Origin: Ruminococcus sp.
GTDB lineage: Bacteria; Bacillota; Clostridia; Oscillospirales; Ruminococcaceae
Assembly (NCBI GenBank): GCA_015066925.1
Contig: SVNL01000001.1
Span: forward strand, 26,612-90,611
DNA length: 64,000 nt
Direction: 5' to 3'
Part shown: positions 42,741 to 52,981 of the stretch, in pieces
Layout of the letters: each line of letters begins with the position of its first letter
Position numbering within the stretch: position 1 is the stretch's first letter
Notes under the pieces: model-generated
Told to the model about the DNA's origin: nothing
What the model saw: the letters and a program-made list of their open reading frames with translations, nothing else
Database searches by the model: none
Program-made: the position numbers and the translations under genes

Positions 42741-43643
42741 TCAGACCTCCTCATTTTCATAGTATATCATTTTTCTTGAAATGAGTGAAACGAGAGAGAT
42801 AATGATAAATACAATTGCAAAATATATCCACGCCATTGCTGCTGCAAGACCGAAATTAAGGTCGCTTCGGATTTCAAATATTCTTTTCATAACAGCGTTT
42901 GACGGATTGCTGAAAGCGTCTATAACGGTAAAAATGAAATTAGCCAGTATAAACGGACTTACATATGGGAAGGTTATTTTCCAGAAAAAATCCCATGCAC
43001 CTGCACCCTCTATTTCAGCGGCTTCTCTTGCTGATGTCGGAATATTCTGGAGTGCGGCAAGAAAAATGATAATCTGAATTCCCGAGCTCCAGACGATAGA
43101 GAAGATATTATCTGTGATGAGGATTATATAATCATTCATTTTTTCGGTAATTCCGTAGATACCGAGAAATTGCAGAAGCTCTCCGACAAGATTATTTGAA
43201 AAAAGCGTTGAAAACTGTTCGGCATGAATATTACCCGTATCAGCCATATCACCGCTTATAATGCTGTAAACGGGACCTGTTGCTATAATAACGGGAAGAA
43301 AGAAAACTGCTCTGAAAAAGGTTCTGCCTTTGAATTTATTATTGAGAATTACGGCGATAAACAGAGAAAAAATAATAATAAGCGGAGTTTTCCAAAGAGT
43401 TTCTTTAAGTGTTTTCCATAAAACAGAGCTGTATTTTCTGTCGGAAAAAAGAGCGTTGTAGTAATTTTTCATTCCCGAAAAGGATGTTACCATACTTTTA
43501 TTGCCGATATTTACATCGCTTAACGAGTAGATAAGAGATTTTACAATCGGAATGATGAAAAATATAAACGTACCGATAAGCCATAATGCTATAAAGCCAT
43601 AGCCATACAGTTGTTTTCTTTTTTCATAGCTTCTTTTTTTCAT
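42741..43643 (-). CDS. Carbohydrate ABC transporter permease (MalF/UgpA-like), second pair
   Basis: A 300-residue permease with about six membrane segments and an EAA loop seen as TSAREAAEIEGAGAWDFFWKITFP. Its ATG shares one base with the stop of the DUF5696 gene (TGATG). Its ribosome site GGAGGT lies inside that gene, so translation is coupled. With 41802-42737 it should form one heterodimeric import channel. Confidence 0.9.
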   Translation of the reverse strand: MKKRSYEKRKQLYGYGFIALWLIGTFIFFIIPIVKSLIYSLSDVNIGNKSMVTSFSGMKNYYNALFSDRKYSSVLWKTLKETLWKTPLIIIFSLFIAVILNNKFKGRTFFRAVFFLPVIIATGPVYSIISGDMADTGNIHAEQFSTLFSNNLVGELLQFLGIYGITEKMNDYIILITDNIFSIVWSSGIQIIIFLAALQNIPTSAREAAEIEGAGAWDFFWKITFPYVSPFILANFIFTVIDAFSNPSNAVMKRIFEIRSDLNFGLAAAMAWIYFAIVFIIISLVSLISRKMIYYENEEV

Positions 43644-45901
43644 CAGTATGTAAAACCTCCTTTTTCGGTATAGTCGGAAAGCTCTATGATATTTCCGTTG
43701 AAATTAATCGTTTTGTTTTGAAAGTCAACAGCAATAATTGTTCCGTCTGAATAAGTGGTAATCGCAGTATTGCCCTTTTTGGTGTAATCGGAGATAACGC
43801 AGTCGCTTACGGTGGAAAGAATTTCTGAAACAAGAGCATATTGAGCCGATGCAGAAGAAGTCCAGCCGTTGTAATTTGCGTAGAAAAGTGTATCGAGTGA
43901 TGTATCGGCGATAGAAGATATATCCTCGTAAATCATATCATAGCTTAAATTGCTTCCTGACGAAACAGCACTCAGAATAAGATTTTCGGCGTCAGGAGAG
44001 CTGTTTACGGGAATTGTTGAATAGGGGATAATTCCGTGAAGAACAAGCTGGATAAACGGAATATCCTCATCGAAAATATCAAATCTGCTTGAAGAAAGAG
44101 GCAGATTTTTAATATGGCTTACATAAGGAAAAGCGTATGCATTTGCACTGTCAGCAAGAATAGAGCCTTGAAGCTTTTGGTTTAAATTATCATAACAGCT
44201 TTCGAGAATATTCATTGATTGATAGCGTGAAATATTCTTTTTGCCATAGTCACCGTAAATAGTGGAGGTCATATCACCGAGTGAAACACCGTCTATGTTT
44301 TTATCGGAATAATTTTCTGCCAGCTTTGAATATACCTCACCGAAATTTGACGGCGAAAGAAGTGACATCGGACTTTTCAGCTCATTTTTAACGCCGTATG
44401 CAAGGTCGTAGTTTATTATTCTTGAATATGAGCCTGTAATTCTTACGGTTGTATTGTTGAAGGAGTAATATCCCTCGCCCGAGTAGAAAGCCTTATTGTT
44501 AACAGACGGATACAATTCGAAATTATTATCATCTGCATACTTTTGCAAAGCCTTGAAGTCTTTTTTTCCGCCGAGTATATGAGCAGGCTTTGCCTTATAG
44601 TCAATTTTCTCCGATATTCCCGCATTAGTCCAGTTGTTGCAGGAAAGAACGATATTATCTGTTCCGGCACTTTTTAAATCAGAGAGAATTTCCTGTGTCT
44701 GCTGAAAGGTTGTCAATGATTTTTTCATGGATAGCGGAATTCCGAGAAATGATGTTTTCTTTTTTGTTCCACCATAGGTATCGACGTATAACGGAGCATA
44801 ATCAGCCTTTGTCTTTACTGTAAGATTTTCATTTTCGATAAGATGATTTCTGTAACGCTCCGCAATATCGGTATAGTCTGCATTCTCTTTTGAAATGGGA
44901 TAATACAGCAGCTCTATATCATCTGATTTTATTTTTCCGCCTTCGAAAACAGTAAGGCTGTTTCCGAGATTACCTGCCATATGGAAGGTATCGGTATCAC
45001 GAAGTATAAATGAAAAATTACAGATGTTATAATCGGTTTTGGACTGTTTTGAAACGCTTGCGTTAAGTCTTGCATTTGAGTCACCCTTTGAGGCAACGAC
45101 GAGAAGTGCATTATTTTCTTTTACTATTCCGTACATATTGAGGTAAAGCTGTTGTGTAACAGCCTCTTTGGTATTCGGTACAGCAGTTATATCAGCTCCG
45201 TATACTCTTTGTGAATATGTATCAGACGTAGTTTTTCCGTTATTGAAATTTATAAGAGCACCGCTTCCGTCGGGTATTACAAAATATCCGTTTTCATTTA
45301 CCGAGCCTGCACCGAAGCTTCCGAGCAGAGTGATTTCAACAGCAATATTTTCGGGATTATATTCCTCTATTTCAGCAGTTTTAAGACTTGCTTTAAGGTG
45401 GTCGTTTTCGAGCGTATATTCAACGGGATATCTGAAGCCTGCACTTTTAAAATCGTAGATAACTCTTATCCCGTTTTCTATGTCTGAAACAGAAATACTG
45501 CATTTTTTATCGTTTGAACGAAGTGTTTTGACGTTTCTTTCTTCAGGAATACCATAGCTTAAAATACTTGAAGAATTAAGTTGATTAATCAGCAGAGGAG
45601 TAGCTGTGGTATCTTTATTTGAGTCAATGGGTGATGACCACCATATATAGCCTGTTTGTTTATTTTCTATACCTATCATAGCTGTTTTGTCATCAATGAG
45701 CATTCGGTAAAGATTATTTTCACAGGCACATCTTATTTCGGATGAGGATGAATTTATTTCGACATAATCACTGCCGCCGACATCAGATGACGAAGCTTTT
45801 GGCTGAGAGTATGGGGTATATGTGTCATCAGCCGAAACCGAAGAAGCTGTATGGAGAAGTAAAAAAGCGGACAGGAATATAAGCGGATATTTTTTCTTCA
45901 A
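43643..45901 (-). CDS. Secreted DUF5696-family protein
   Basis: A 752-residue protein with a signal peptide (1 to about 24, LLHTASSVSADD). It matches my knowledge of the DUF5696 family, which occurs in carbohydrate transporter loci of Firmicutes. A beta-rich N-terminal half (about 40-340) includes YIWWSSPID and VIPDGSGALINF. A probable TIM-barrel-like half (about 375-680) includes VDTYGG, VLSCNNWTNAG and DGVSLGDMTSTIYGDYG. The Asp in the last motif is at a position where a glycoside hydrolase could have its catalytic residue, but that is a guess. The start is TTG with GAGGTG 7 nt before. Confidence 0.78.
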   Translation of the reverse strand: MKKKYPLIFLSAFLLLHTASSVSADDTYTPYSQPKASSSDVGGSDYVEINSSSSEIRCACENNLYRMLIDDKTAMIGIENKQTGYIWWSSPIDSNKDTTATPLLINQLNSSSILSYGIPEERNVKTLRSNDKKCSISVSDIENGIRVIYDFKSAGFRYPVEYTLENDHLKASLKTAEIEEYNPENIAVEITLLGSFGAGSVNENGYFVIPDGSGALINFNNGKTTSDTYSQRVYGADITAVPNTKEAVTQQLYLNMYGIVKENNALLVVASKGDSNARLNASVSKQSKTDYNICNFSFILRDTDTFHMAGNLGNSLTVFEGGKIKSDDIELLYYPISKENADYTDIAERYRNHLIENENLTVKTKADYAPLYVDTYGGTKKKTSFLGIPLSMKKSLTTFQQTQEILSDLKSAGTDNIVLSCNNWTNAGISEKIDYKAKPAHILGGKKDFKALQKYADDNNFELYPSVNNKAFYSGEGYYSFNNTTVRITGSYSRIINYDLAYGVKNELKSPMSLLSPSNFGEVYSKLAENYSDKNIDGVSLGDMTSTIYGDYGKKNISRYQSMNILESCYDNLNQKLQGSILADSANAYAFPYVSHIKNLPLSSSRFDIFDEDIPFIQLVLHGIIPYSTIPVNSSPDAENLILSAVSSGSNLSYDMIYEDISSIADTSLDTLFYANYNGWTSSASAQYALVSEILSTVSDCVISDYTKKGNTAITTYSDGTIIAVDFQNKTINFNGNIIELSDYTEKGGFTY

Positions 45902-45912
45902 GATTTTTCACC

Positions 45913-46542
45913 TCACACCTTTATTCTGTAAGAAAGCTCTGAAAATACAGAATAAACAAAAACATAAATCTGCTGTATAAGCGACAAGAAAAGTACAAGT
46001 AAAAAAAGAATTATAAACATTGCAATAATGGTAAGAAAAGCGGCAAAAAGAGTTTTTGCGAGCGAAAACTGATGTACGGCTTTTACTGCACTCAGAAGCA
46101 GTATTGCAGTCCAGACGGTGCCGATAATTTTAATAATGAGCATAAAAATATATTCATCTCTGACAAGAAAATGAGATAAAATAACGTTTATATAAAGCTG
46201 TGAAATATACGGAATAAGGGCATATGAGCAGTAAATCCATATTTTTTTCAGCGAGCCTTCGCCGTCAAGTATAGAGCAGACTGCAAAATTTCCGACAGAC
46301 CATACTGCAAAAAGTACAATGCTTTTTATAAAATACGGAACTATATTAAATACCTTTTCGTCAGGAAATCGGAACTGAAATCCGTATAATCTTCCGTCAG
46401 CGATAACTGCAAAGAAAAAAAGTGCAAGAATAATTACAGAAATTTTCAATGAACCGCCTTTTTTCCATCTAAGGTCTTCAAAACCCTCAAAGGCGTGAAA
46501 AACAGTATGTTTAAGCCATTGACGTTTTGTAAGATTAAGCAA
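45913..46542 (-). CDS. Yip1-family membrane protein
   Basis: A 209-residue integral membrane protein with five or six membrane segments. It resembles the Yip1 family: the HAFEGFEDLRW start, a segment with the FAVCSILDGEG loop, and a long C-terminal hydrophobic stretch. It starts with TTG at 46542, with GGAG 9 nt upstream inside the end of the NHL gene. In bacteria Yip1 proteins have no defined role; its fixed place in this operon suggests support of the transporter or of the NHL protein. Confidence 0.75.
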   Translation of the reverse strand: MLNLTKRQWLKHTVFHAFEGFEDLRWKKGGSLKISVIILALFFFAVIADGRLYGFQFRFPDEKVFNIVPYFIKSIVLFAVWSVGNFAVCSILDGEGSLKKIWIYCSYALIPYISQLYINVILSHFLVRDEYIFMLIIKIIGTVWTAILLLSAVKAVHQFSLAKTLFAAFLTIIAMFIILFLLVLFLSLIQQIYVFVYSVFSELSYRIKV

Positions 46543-46547
46543 AATAA

Positions 46548-48017
46548 TCAGCTCCGTTCTTTATGTTTTTTGCGTTTGATAATAAATGATATAATTGAAA
46601 TCGTAATTACAATAACTGCGATAATTATGGTGAAATTTTCTTTAAGAAATTCATTGCGCCAGCCCTCGAAAGCCTTGTTGTAGTAGTATGAGGATTCAGC
46701 AAGCTTTGCGTATTCCATTGCACCTTTATAGTCGTTTTTTTTCAGCAGGGCAACCGATACCCCAAGATAAGCAATGCGATAATTTCCGTCACAGCGTAAA
46801 ACCTCGTACCATGGCTCAAGAGCCTCTTCATAAAAACCGTCGTTATAAAGTGAAATAGCCTTGTGAACTGTTTTGCCAAACGGTGTTTCTCTGAAAAAAG
46901 TAACAGTATTTTTCAGACCGTCAGTTACATAGAGCATATCCTCGTAAGACTCAATTGCTGTAACCTGATTGCTGAATCCGCCGACCTGTTCAGCTTTTGT
47001 GCCCATAATAAAGAGCAGGTTACATTCCTCGTCATAGCGGAAAATACGTCCTGTTGTAAGGTCGAGGCAGTTGATACAGCCGTCTGAGCTTACGTCGATA
47101 TCATTAATCATTGTGTGGTAGTATATATTTTCAGTCGAGTCGTAAACAGGTGTTATATCTCCGAAAATCACGTCCTTATCGGCGAATATATTTTTACCTG
47201 CTGAATTGAGCTTTTTAATAATATCGCAGGACTGTGTTGCTGATTGAGTACAGGTAAAGATAAAGCCTTTTTCGTCGATATCGAAATTGGTTATTGCTGA
47301 GGGAATGTTTCTTTCCTGACGAGCTTTTTTCTTTGCTGTTGTAAATAATTTTTTGACGAAGTTGTCAATTGAATTCGGCTGTGAGTCAACACGATTAGCG
47401 CCATAAAATCCGATAAATTTACCGTCTGCATCAAACATAGCCGCACCCGATGTAATATTTCCGAGAACTGCATAAATATTTCCCGCATTATCAGAAATAA
47501 CTTTAAGCGGATGAAATGAGCTCTGGGGATAGATAGCAGAATCGGGCTTTGTTATTTCTTTGATAACATTGCATTTGAAATCGCTTACAAGAATTCTTGA
47601 ATTTTCCGAATCTGCAATGTAAATAAGATTTTTTTCGGAAGAGATATAAATTCCCGTAGGCTTTGATAGCACGGTTTTACTGCCGTTTTCATAATAAAAT
47701 GTATCGTAAACATTAATAACGCTGTCAAGCTCTGAATTTAATGCAACAATACGGTTGTTGCCTGTATCGGCGATATAGATTGTTCCGTTATCTGCGGCAA
47801 AAATATCGCTTGGTGAATTGAAGTCTGATATTCCGAGAGTATTTCCCGAAACAGATTTTTCAGCGATATATCCAGCCTGTGACGGTACAGCAAAGCCGTG
47901 GCTGTCGTAATTATAAACGTCATAGGGTGAATGTGCAAAGGCTGTAAGGCAGGTTGTAAAAGAGAACAGCACAGCCATTATAATCAGAAGAGAAAAAAAT
48001 CTGAAGCATTTTTTCAT
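46548..48017 (-). CDS. Secreted NHL-repeat propeller protein with TPR and C-terminal membrane anchor
   Basis: A 489-residue surface protein. A signal peptide (about 1-28) leads to NHL-type beta-propeller repeats (about 45-370), recognisable by repeated IYIADTGNNRIVAL-like words. TPR-like helices follow (about 385-440, YNDGFYEEALEPWYEVL), then a membrane segment (about 461-480) with a basic cytoplasmic tail. Such propellers bind proteins or glycans. In this operon it may hold or present sugars near the permeases, which is inference. Confidence 0.82.
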   Translation of the reverse strand: MKKCFRFFSLLIIMAVLFSFTTCLTAFAHSPYDVYNYDSHGFAVPSQAGYIAEKSVSGNTLGISDFNSPSDIFAADNGTIYIADTGNNRIVALNSELDSVINVYDTFYYENGSKTVLSKPTGIYISSEKNLIYIADSENSRILVSDFKCNVIKEITKPDSAIYPQSSFHPLKVISDNAGNIYAVLGNITSGAAMFDADGKFIGFYGANRVDSQPNSIDNFVKKLFTTAKKKARQERNIPSAITNFDIDEKGFIFTCTQSATQSCDIIKKLNSAGKNIFADKDVIFGDITPVYDSTENIYYHTMINDIDVSSDGCINCLDLTTGRIFRYDEECNLLFIMGTKAEQVGGFSNQVTAIESYEDMLYVTDGLKNTVTFFRETPFGKTVHKAISLYNDGFYEEALEPWYEVLRCDGNYRIAYLGVSVALLKKNDYKGAMEYAKLAESSYYYNKAFEGWRNEFLKENFTIIIAVIVITISIISFIIKRKKHKERS

Positions 48018-48024
48018 AATTAAT

Positions 48025-48903
48025 TTATTCCTTTATGCCAGAATGAGCCATAGTTTCAATAACATTTTTCTGAGCTAATGTAAAGATTAATATTGGGGGA
48101 ATGAGCATGAAAACTGCGGCTGCCATTGCAACGCCCGCCCTTGAAATTCCCGAAGAAGCCGCCTGCATAACAACGGTAGGGAGTGTTTTTAACGCCTCGT
48201 CATAAACAAGCGAGCCGCCCTGAATATTCCATGCACCCTGAAATGCAAATATAACAACTGTCATAAGAGCAGGCTTTTGATTTGGTATAACAATTTTCCA
48301 GCAGATAGTAAACATTCCTGCGCCATCAACCTTAGCGGCTTCAATCATAGCGTCAGGAGTGTTAGAGATAGACTGCTTCAAAAGAAAAAGACTCATAGGC
48401 GAAGCTATTGACGGAAGAATAAGGGCATGATATGTGTTAACCATTCCAAGCTCGGAAATGATAATATACTGCATAATGTATATTACATTGCTCTGATAAA
48501 GAAGTGATACAACGATTATTGAATTAATCAGCTTATTACCCGGGAATTTGCCTTTAGCAAGAACAAAAGCCGCCATAGCCGAGAAAAAGCATTGGAAAAA
48601 AGTAACTGCACCCGTAACGAATACGCTGTTGAAAAAATAACGTGAAAACGGAACCCACATATTATTCAGCGAGTCAAACATATCACGGAAATTATCAAGC
48701 GTCGGATTAAGCGTATAGAGCTTGGGCGGAAATACAAAAAGCTCTTCAACAGGCTTTATTGACATAATAACCGCAAGATAAATCGGCATAAGCATAAAAG
48801 CACCGATAATGAAAAGTATAATGAAAATACATACAGTACCGCCGATTTTTTTACCTGCCTGTTTATTGGAGGCTTTTAATTTTTTTACATTTATATCAGT
48901 CAA
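48025..48903 (-). CDS. Carbohydrate ABC transporter permease (MalG/UgpE-like), first pair
   Basis: A 292-residue permease with six membrane segments and the EAA loop APDAMIEAAKVDGAGMFTICW (family EAA...G). It starts with TTG at 48903, with GGAG 7 nt before. It lies 1 bp after the partner permease and should form with it the main import channel for the upstream solute-binding protein. Confidence 0.91.
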   Translation of the reverse strand: MTDINVKKLKASNKQAGKKIGGTVCIFIILFIIGAFMLMPIYLAVIMSIKPVEELFVFPPKLYTLNPTLDNFRDMFDSLNNMWVPFSRYFFNSVFVTGAVTFFQCFFSAMAAFVLAKGKFPGNKLINSIIVVSLLYQSNVIYIMQYIIISELGMVNTYHALILPSIASPMSLFLLKQSISNTPDAMIEAAKVDGAGMFTICWKIVIPNQKPALMTVVIFAFQGAWNIQGGSLVYDEALKTLPTVVMQAASSGISRAGVAMAAAVFMLIPPILIFTLAQKNVIETMAHSGIKE

Positions 48904-48904
48904 A

Positions 48905-49822
48905 TCAAGTCTCCTCGTCCATATATTTTCCGAAAAATCTGCTTACAAATCTGTTAGCGATGTACATAAAAACGAATAAAATCATGCAGATAGCCGAAGC
49001 GTAGCCTACCTCGTAGCGTACCCAGCCATAGTCAAAGGCGTGAGTCATTACGGTATGAGCCTTATAGTCGGTGCTTGGGAAGCCTACAAGATTTTGTGCG
49101 ACAGTACCTGCTGCAAAAGAGCTTACAATCTGCATTACTGCGGCAAAAAGAAGTTGTGGAGCCATTGAAGGAATTGTGATGTAAATAAGCTCCTGCCAGC
49201 GTGTGCTTATACCTTCAATAGCGGCGGCCTCGTACTGAGTTTTATCAATATTCTGAAATCCGGCACGCATTGCCAGAAAGCCTGCTCCAAGACTTATCCA
49301 GAGCTGAACAACAATTACAACTCCGAGAATATAGCGTGAATCGGTAAGCCATTGAACAGGGGAAGTAATAATTCCGAGATTAATCAGCAAGGAATTAAGA
49401 TATCCGTAAGCGTCACCGCTGAAAATGAGCTGCCACATGGTATATACTCCTGCAATTGACGGAGCGTAAAAAATAATGGTGAAAACAGTTTTCAATACCG
49501 AAGGAAGCTCATTAATCATCCACGCAAGTAAAAAGCAGAGTATATAGCTTATAGGGCCGGTAACAAGAGCAAAAATCAAAGTGGTTTTAATTGAATCAAT
49601 AAAAACCTTATCAGAAAGAAAGAGGTTATAAAAATTTGAAAGTCCCACAAATTCGGCATCAACCATATTAAAATCAGTAAAAGCGATAGGAACCGATATT
49701 ATAACCGGAATTATTGTGAATACTGTAAAAAAGAGCATAAACGGTAAAAGCATAAAATAACATTCTTTATTTTTTCTTATTTGCTTGTACAAAGAATTTT
49801 TTGTGTTTTTTTTCAAATTCAT
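48905..49822 (-). CDS. Carbohydrate ABC transporter permease (UgpA/MalF-like), first pair
   Basis: A 305-residue permease with six membrane segments and the EAA loop QYEAAAIEGISTRWQELIYIT. The start ATG follows GGAGG. It lies 13 bp after the solute-binding protein gene, the usual order for oligosaccharide importers. No ATPase is encoded in the operon; Gram-positive sugar importers often share an MsmK-type ATPase from elsewhere in the genome. Confidence 0.91.
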   Translation of the reverse strand: MNLKKNTKNSLYKQIRKNKECYFMLLPFMLFFTVFTIIPVIISVPIAFTDFNMVDAEFVGLSNFYNLFLSDKVFIDSIKTTLIFALVTGPISYILCFLLAWMINELPSVLKTVFTIIFYAPSIAGVYTMWQLIFSGDAYGYLNSLLINLGIITSPVQWLTDSRYILGVVIVVQLWISLGAGFLAMRAGFQNIDKTQYEAAAIEGISTRWQELIYITIPSMAPQLLFAAVMQIVSSFAAGTVAQNLVGFPSTDYKAHTVMTHAFDYGWVRYEVGYASAICMILFVFMYIANRFVSRFFGKYMDEET

Positions 49823-49835
49823 AGCCTCCTTTCTG

Positions 49836-52781
49836 TTATCTTAGAGTTTTATTTTTTCTATTGATTTCCTCGTTTATATCCTTGTTGTACCATAAAAGAG
49901 TATCACGAGGATTTTCTGATTGATTTACAACCTCACGAAAGGCTGTCATAATATTTCGTGTAACAGCGTATGAAGCAGGAATTATCGGTATTTCCTTAAT
50001 TTCGTTACGCTGAAGCATAAGTCTTTCAAGCTCATTATCAGACCATGAAAGTCTGTTCAGAGCATATGTATTTGCGGTTTCAAAGCGTCCGAGAGTACCG
50101 AGAATACCTTCGTTTTGCAGTGCATATTCAGTTTGTATTTCGTCTGATGTGAACCATTTTATGAACTCCCATGCACCTTCTTTGTTTTCGGCAGAGCTGA
50201 AAATAACTGCTCCCGAGCCGTTTGAATTTACAGCATGGGATATTGTACCGTCAGCCGAAGCTGTACCCGGAACAGAAGTGAAATTCCACTGACCTTTTAT
50301 TTCGGGAGAAGCTGTTATAAGCTGATTGTAAAATGTATAATTTGAAATTACGATAGGATATTCACCTGTACGGAAGCGGCTGAAAGCGTCGTATGACTGG
50401 TTGAAGCTGTAATCGGTATAAAAATCCGTCCACATTTCAAATGCGTTTACGGCTTCGGTTGAATTGAGCGTTGAAAGAGTAAGCTCAGAGTTGTAGTAGG
50501 TGAGATTTTGCTGTAGCATAAGAAGTGCAAAGGTATGACCGCATTCGGTTGCAGGAGAAATATTTGCAGGAGGAAGAACAAGTCCGACCGACATATAGTT
50601 TCTCTGAATTGCAGGCAAAATGTCAATAAGCTCGTCCCACGTTTCAGGAGGACGTGTAATACCGAGTTCGGACAGAATATCCGTCCGATAGAACATCATT
50701 GGCCACACCTGACTTATCGGCAGTCCATAGCAGCCGTTATTGTATTGATATTGAACCGAAGCATTTTCCTGAAATCTTTCCATAACGTAATCGTAATCTT
50801 CAAATTGCGAAAGGTCGGTAAGGAGTCCTCTCGAGGCAAGATTTACGGGAAATTCACCGCCCAGAAACAATACAGCGTCGGGTTCTTTTCCTGCAAGAGC
50901 AGCTTCGACAATACCGCCGTTTACAAGATTTATTGCAACAGGAATATCATATTTTTCCATAAAATCAGCTTCCGCAAGCTGTTTTATTATCTGAGCCTGT
51001 TCACGTCCGTTATTTACCCATATTTCGATTGCTTCTTCGTCATTTATGTCTGAAAGCGTAGTGTAATCCTCGAAAAATGAGCCAATAAAGGCTTCACAGC
51101 CGAATTTGAGTGATTTTATAAATTTCTTTTCAACAGATGAAAATTTTCGGTCTGCCGAAGCAAGCTCTATATAGTCAATTTCAAGAGGCTGGTCACGGTA
51201 ATCCCTCGTCCATGCGGAAAGCGAGGTGATATTATCCTTTATTTGATAGAGGTATTCAGGTATTTTAAGCGGCTTTTCGATACATTTATCAAGAATTACC
51301 GTCATTCTTTCGATTGCCGCCGCTTCTGAACCGATTGAGCCTGATAGATTTTCGATTTCAGACTGAATATCTTTAAGCTGATTTGAAATTGCTTCAAATT
51401 CGCTTACAAGCTCAGGAATTTTTTCGTGAACATAATAATCCGTATATTTATCGGGAACAGGTCCCGTAATCATTAGAATTTTACGATAATATGTGTTAAG
51501 AGAATCAATAACATCATCAAGCCTGCGGATTGAGCCGCCTATTTCACCCGGTACAGCCTCTAAGGTTACAGAGTGATCTGAGCCTGCGGAAAGGTAAACG
51601 TATATATACTCGCCGTCCGAGGTTTTAGGAGAAACAAGATTCCAATCGGTATCATAAAAGAATTTAACCTGCTCAAGCTCATTGCACGGAACTTCACCGT
51701 CAATATAAATTCTTCTGTTTGAATAAAATCCTCTCATACTGCTCTGGCGTGATTTTATTCCTATTTTATACCAGCCGTCAGAGGCGATTCGTTCAGCGGG
51801 AATAGTCCATGTAAGACTTTGAAACGCTTTTTTCCAGTTGTCTTTTCCGATAGTGTTATACACTATCTTTCTTGGGTTTGATGGTGAAACGGTATAGTCG
51901 TTGTTGTCATAGGTTGGTGAAAGAACAGATGATGATTTGAAATCAGCATTTTCGCCCTCAAGCCTTATAATATCCGACGGAGTATTATCAACTGTCACTG
52001 ATGAATTTAACAAGGAAGCGTATTCGGAATAGCTTTTTACCTTTTGAGGATTATAGAATTTGAAGCTTTCGACAGCAAGATTTGCTTTTTCGGATTTAAA
52101 TGTAATGGTGTGGCTTCCGTTTTCGAGATAAAAAATCAAAGGCTCGTTAAAAAGACCATCGGTATCATTGAAATCAGAGCATATCCACATACCTGACTGA
52201 ACCTGTACGGGCTTAATCTGATTTTTTCTTGAGTCCTCAGAAATTTTCTGCTTGTTTACCCAGACCTTATTTAGTGTAATTCGGTTTGCGGTATCAAACG
52301 GAGCTTCACCGTCAATTTCAATTGAGAATTCAATTTCGGAATTTTTTGATACGATAGGGAAATAGGTCATATTGATACAGTAAATGCCTGTTTCGGGGAT
52401 ATTGAAATCGTAAGAGATTTCACCGTCTGAGCTTTCCCATATAAGAACATTATTTTTTATATCGTCAGCTTCACCGTATTTTCCTACTGAGAAGCTTCCG
52501 CCGTTTGTAGAAGAATAATCCGAAGCATTTATTAAGACCTCGCAATCGGGACGATTTTGCAATGAATACAAATCGAAGTAATCGCTGTAGGAGATTGACG
52601 GAGAATACGATATATCTGATAAATTATAATAATCACTTGTCATCTGTGAGAACGTTTCAAGCTTTGATGGAGTAATGGTATCGTCAGCAAAAACAGAGCT
52701 GAAAGACGCCATATGAGCAAAGCATGTAAACAAAGCTGAAACGGAAGAAATAAATTTTATAAAGGGGTGTTTTTTACTCAA
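49836..52781 (-). CDS. Very large extracellular solute-binding protein with N-terminal binding-type domains
   Basis: A 981-residue protein that heads the transport operon. A signal peptide (1 to about 32) is followed by two beta-rich, CBM-like regions (about 60-270 and 275-425) and a helical stretch (about 435-545). The C-terminal family 1 solute-binding domain (about 580-981) shows DAVLFLGGEFPVNLASRGLLTDL, YGLPISQVWPMMFYRTDIL and WEFIKWFTSDEIQTEYA. Family members are usually 400-550 residues, so the N-terminal half is extra. I see no lipobox cysteine at the signal end, so membrane retention may rely on the signal segment. It starts with TTG. Confidence 0.87.
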   Translation of the reverse strand: MSKKHPFIKFISSVSALFTCFAHMASFSSVFADDTITPSKLETFSQMTSDYYNLSDISYSPSISYSDYFDLYSLQNRPDCEVLINASDYSSTNGGSFSVGKYGEADDIKNNVLIWESSDGEISYDFNIPETGIYCINMTYFPIVSKNSEIEFSIEIDGEAPFDTANRITLNKVWVNKQKISEDSRKNQIKPVQVQSGMWICSDFNDTDGLFNEPLIFYLENGSHTITFKSEKANLAVESFKFYNPQKVKSYSEYASLLNSSVTVDNTPSDIIRLEGENADFKSSSVLSPTYDNNDYTVSPSNPRKIVYNTIGKDNWKKAFQSLTWTIPAERIASDGWYKIGIKSRQSSMRGFYSNRRIYIDGEVPCNELEQVKFFYDTDWNLVSPKTSDGEYIYVYLSAGSDHSVTLEAVPGEIGGSIRRLDDVIDSLNTYYRKILMITGPVPDKYTDYYVHEKIPELVSEFEAISNQLKDIQSEIENLSGSIGSEAAAIERMTVILDKCIEKPLKIPEYLYQIKDNITSLSAWTRDYRDQPLEIDYIELASADRKFSSVEKKFIKSLKFGCEAFIGSFFEDYTTLSDINDEEAIEIWVNNGREQAQIIKQLAEADFMEKYDIPVAINLVNGGIVEAALAGKEPDAVLFLGGEFPVNLASRGLLTDLSQFEDYDYVMERFQENASVQYQYNNGCYGLPISQVWPMMFYRTDILSELGITRPPETWDELIDILPAIQRNYMSVGLVLPPANISPATECGHTFALLMLQQNLTYYNSELTLSTLNSTEAVNAFEMWTDFYTDYSFNQSYDAFSRFRTGEYPIVISNYTFYNQLITASPEIKGQWNFTSVPGTASADGTISHAVNSNGSGAVIFSSAENKEGAWEFIKWFTSDEIQTEYALQNEGILGTLGRFETANTYALNRLSWSDNELERLMLQRNEIKEIPIIPASYAVTRNIMTAFREVVNQSENPRDTLLWYNKDINEEINRKNKTLR

Positions 52782-52818
52782 GATAAATCAGCTCCTTTTT
52801 CAAAAACAATATATTATA

Positions 52819-52847
52819 ATTATAACAATTTCGTCAATTATTGTCAA
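52819..52847 (-). promoter_or_regulatory. Full-consensus promoter of the transport operon
   Basis: On the minus strand TTGACA (52842-52847), a 17-bp spacer and TATAAT (52819-52824) with TG one base upstream. It lies about 38 bp before the TTG start of the solute-binding protein. Confidence 0.87.
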
Positions 52848-52981
52848 GAAAAACGAATTCTTTATGACCTTTTTGCTAATGATTGGAAATGTTTTTGCAG
52901 ATTTAAAATCGGTAAATGAAAAAACAGCTGATTAATTGAAAATCAGCATAAATTCTGATTAGAATTATTTGAAAAAAAGAC

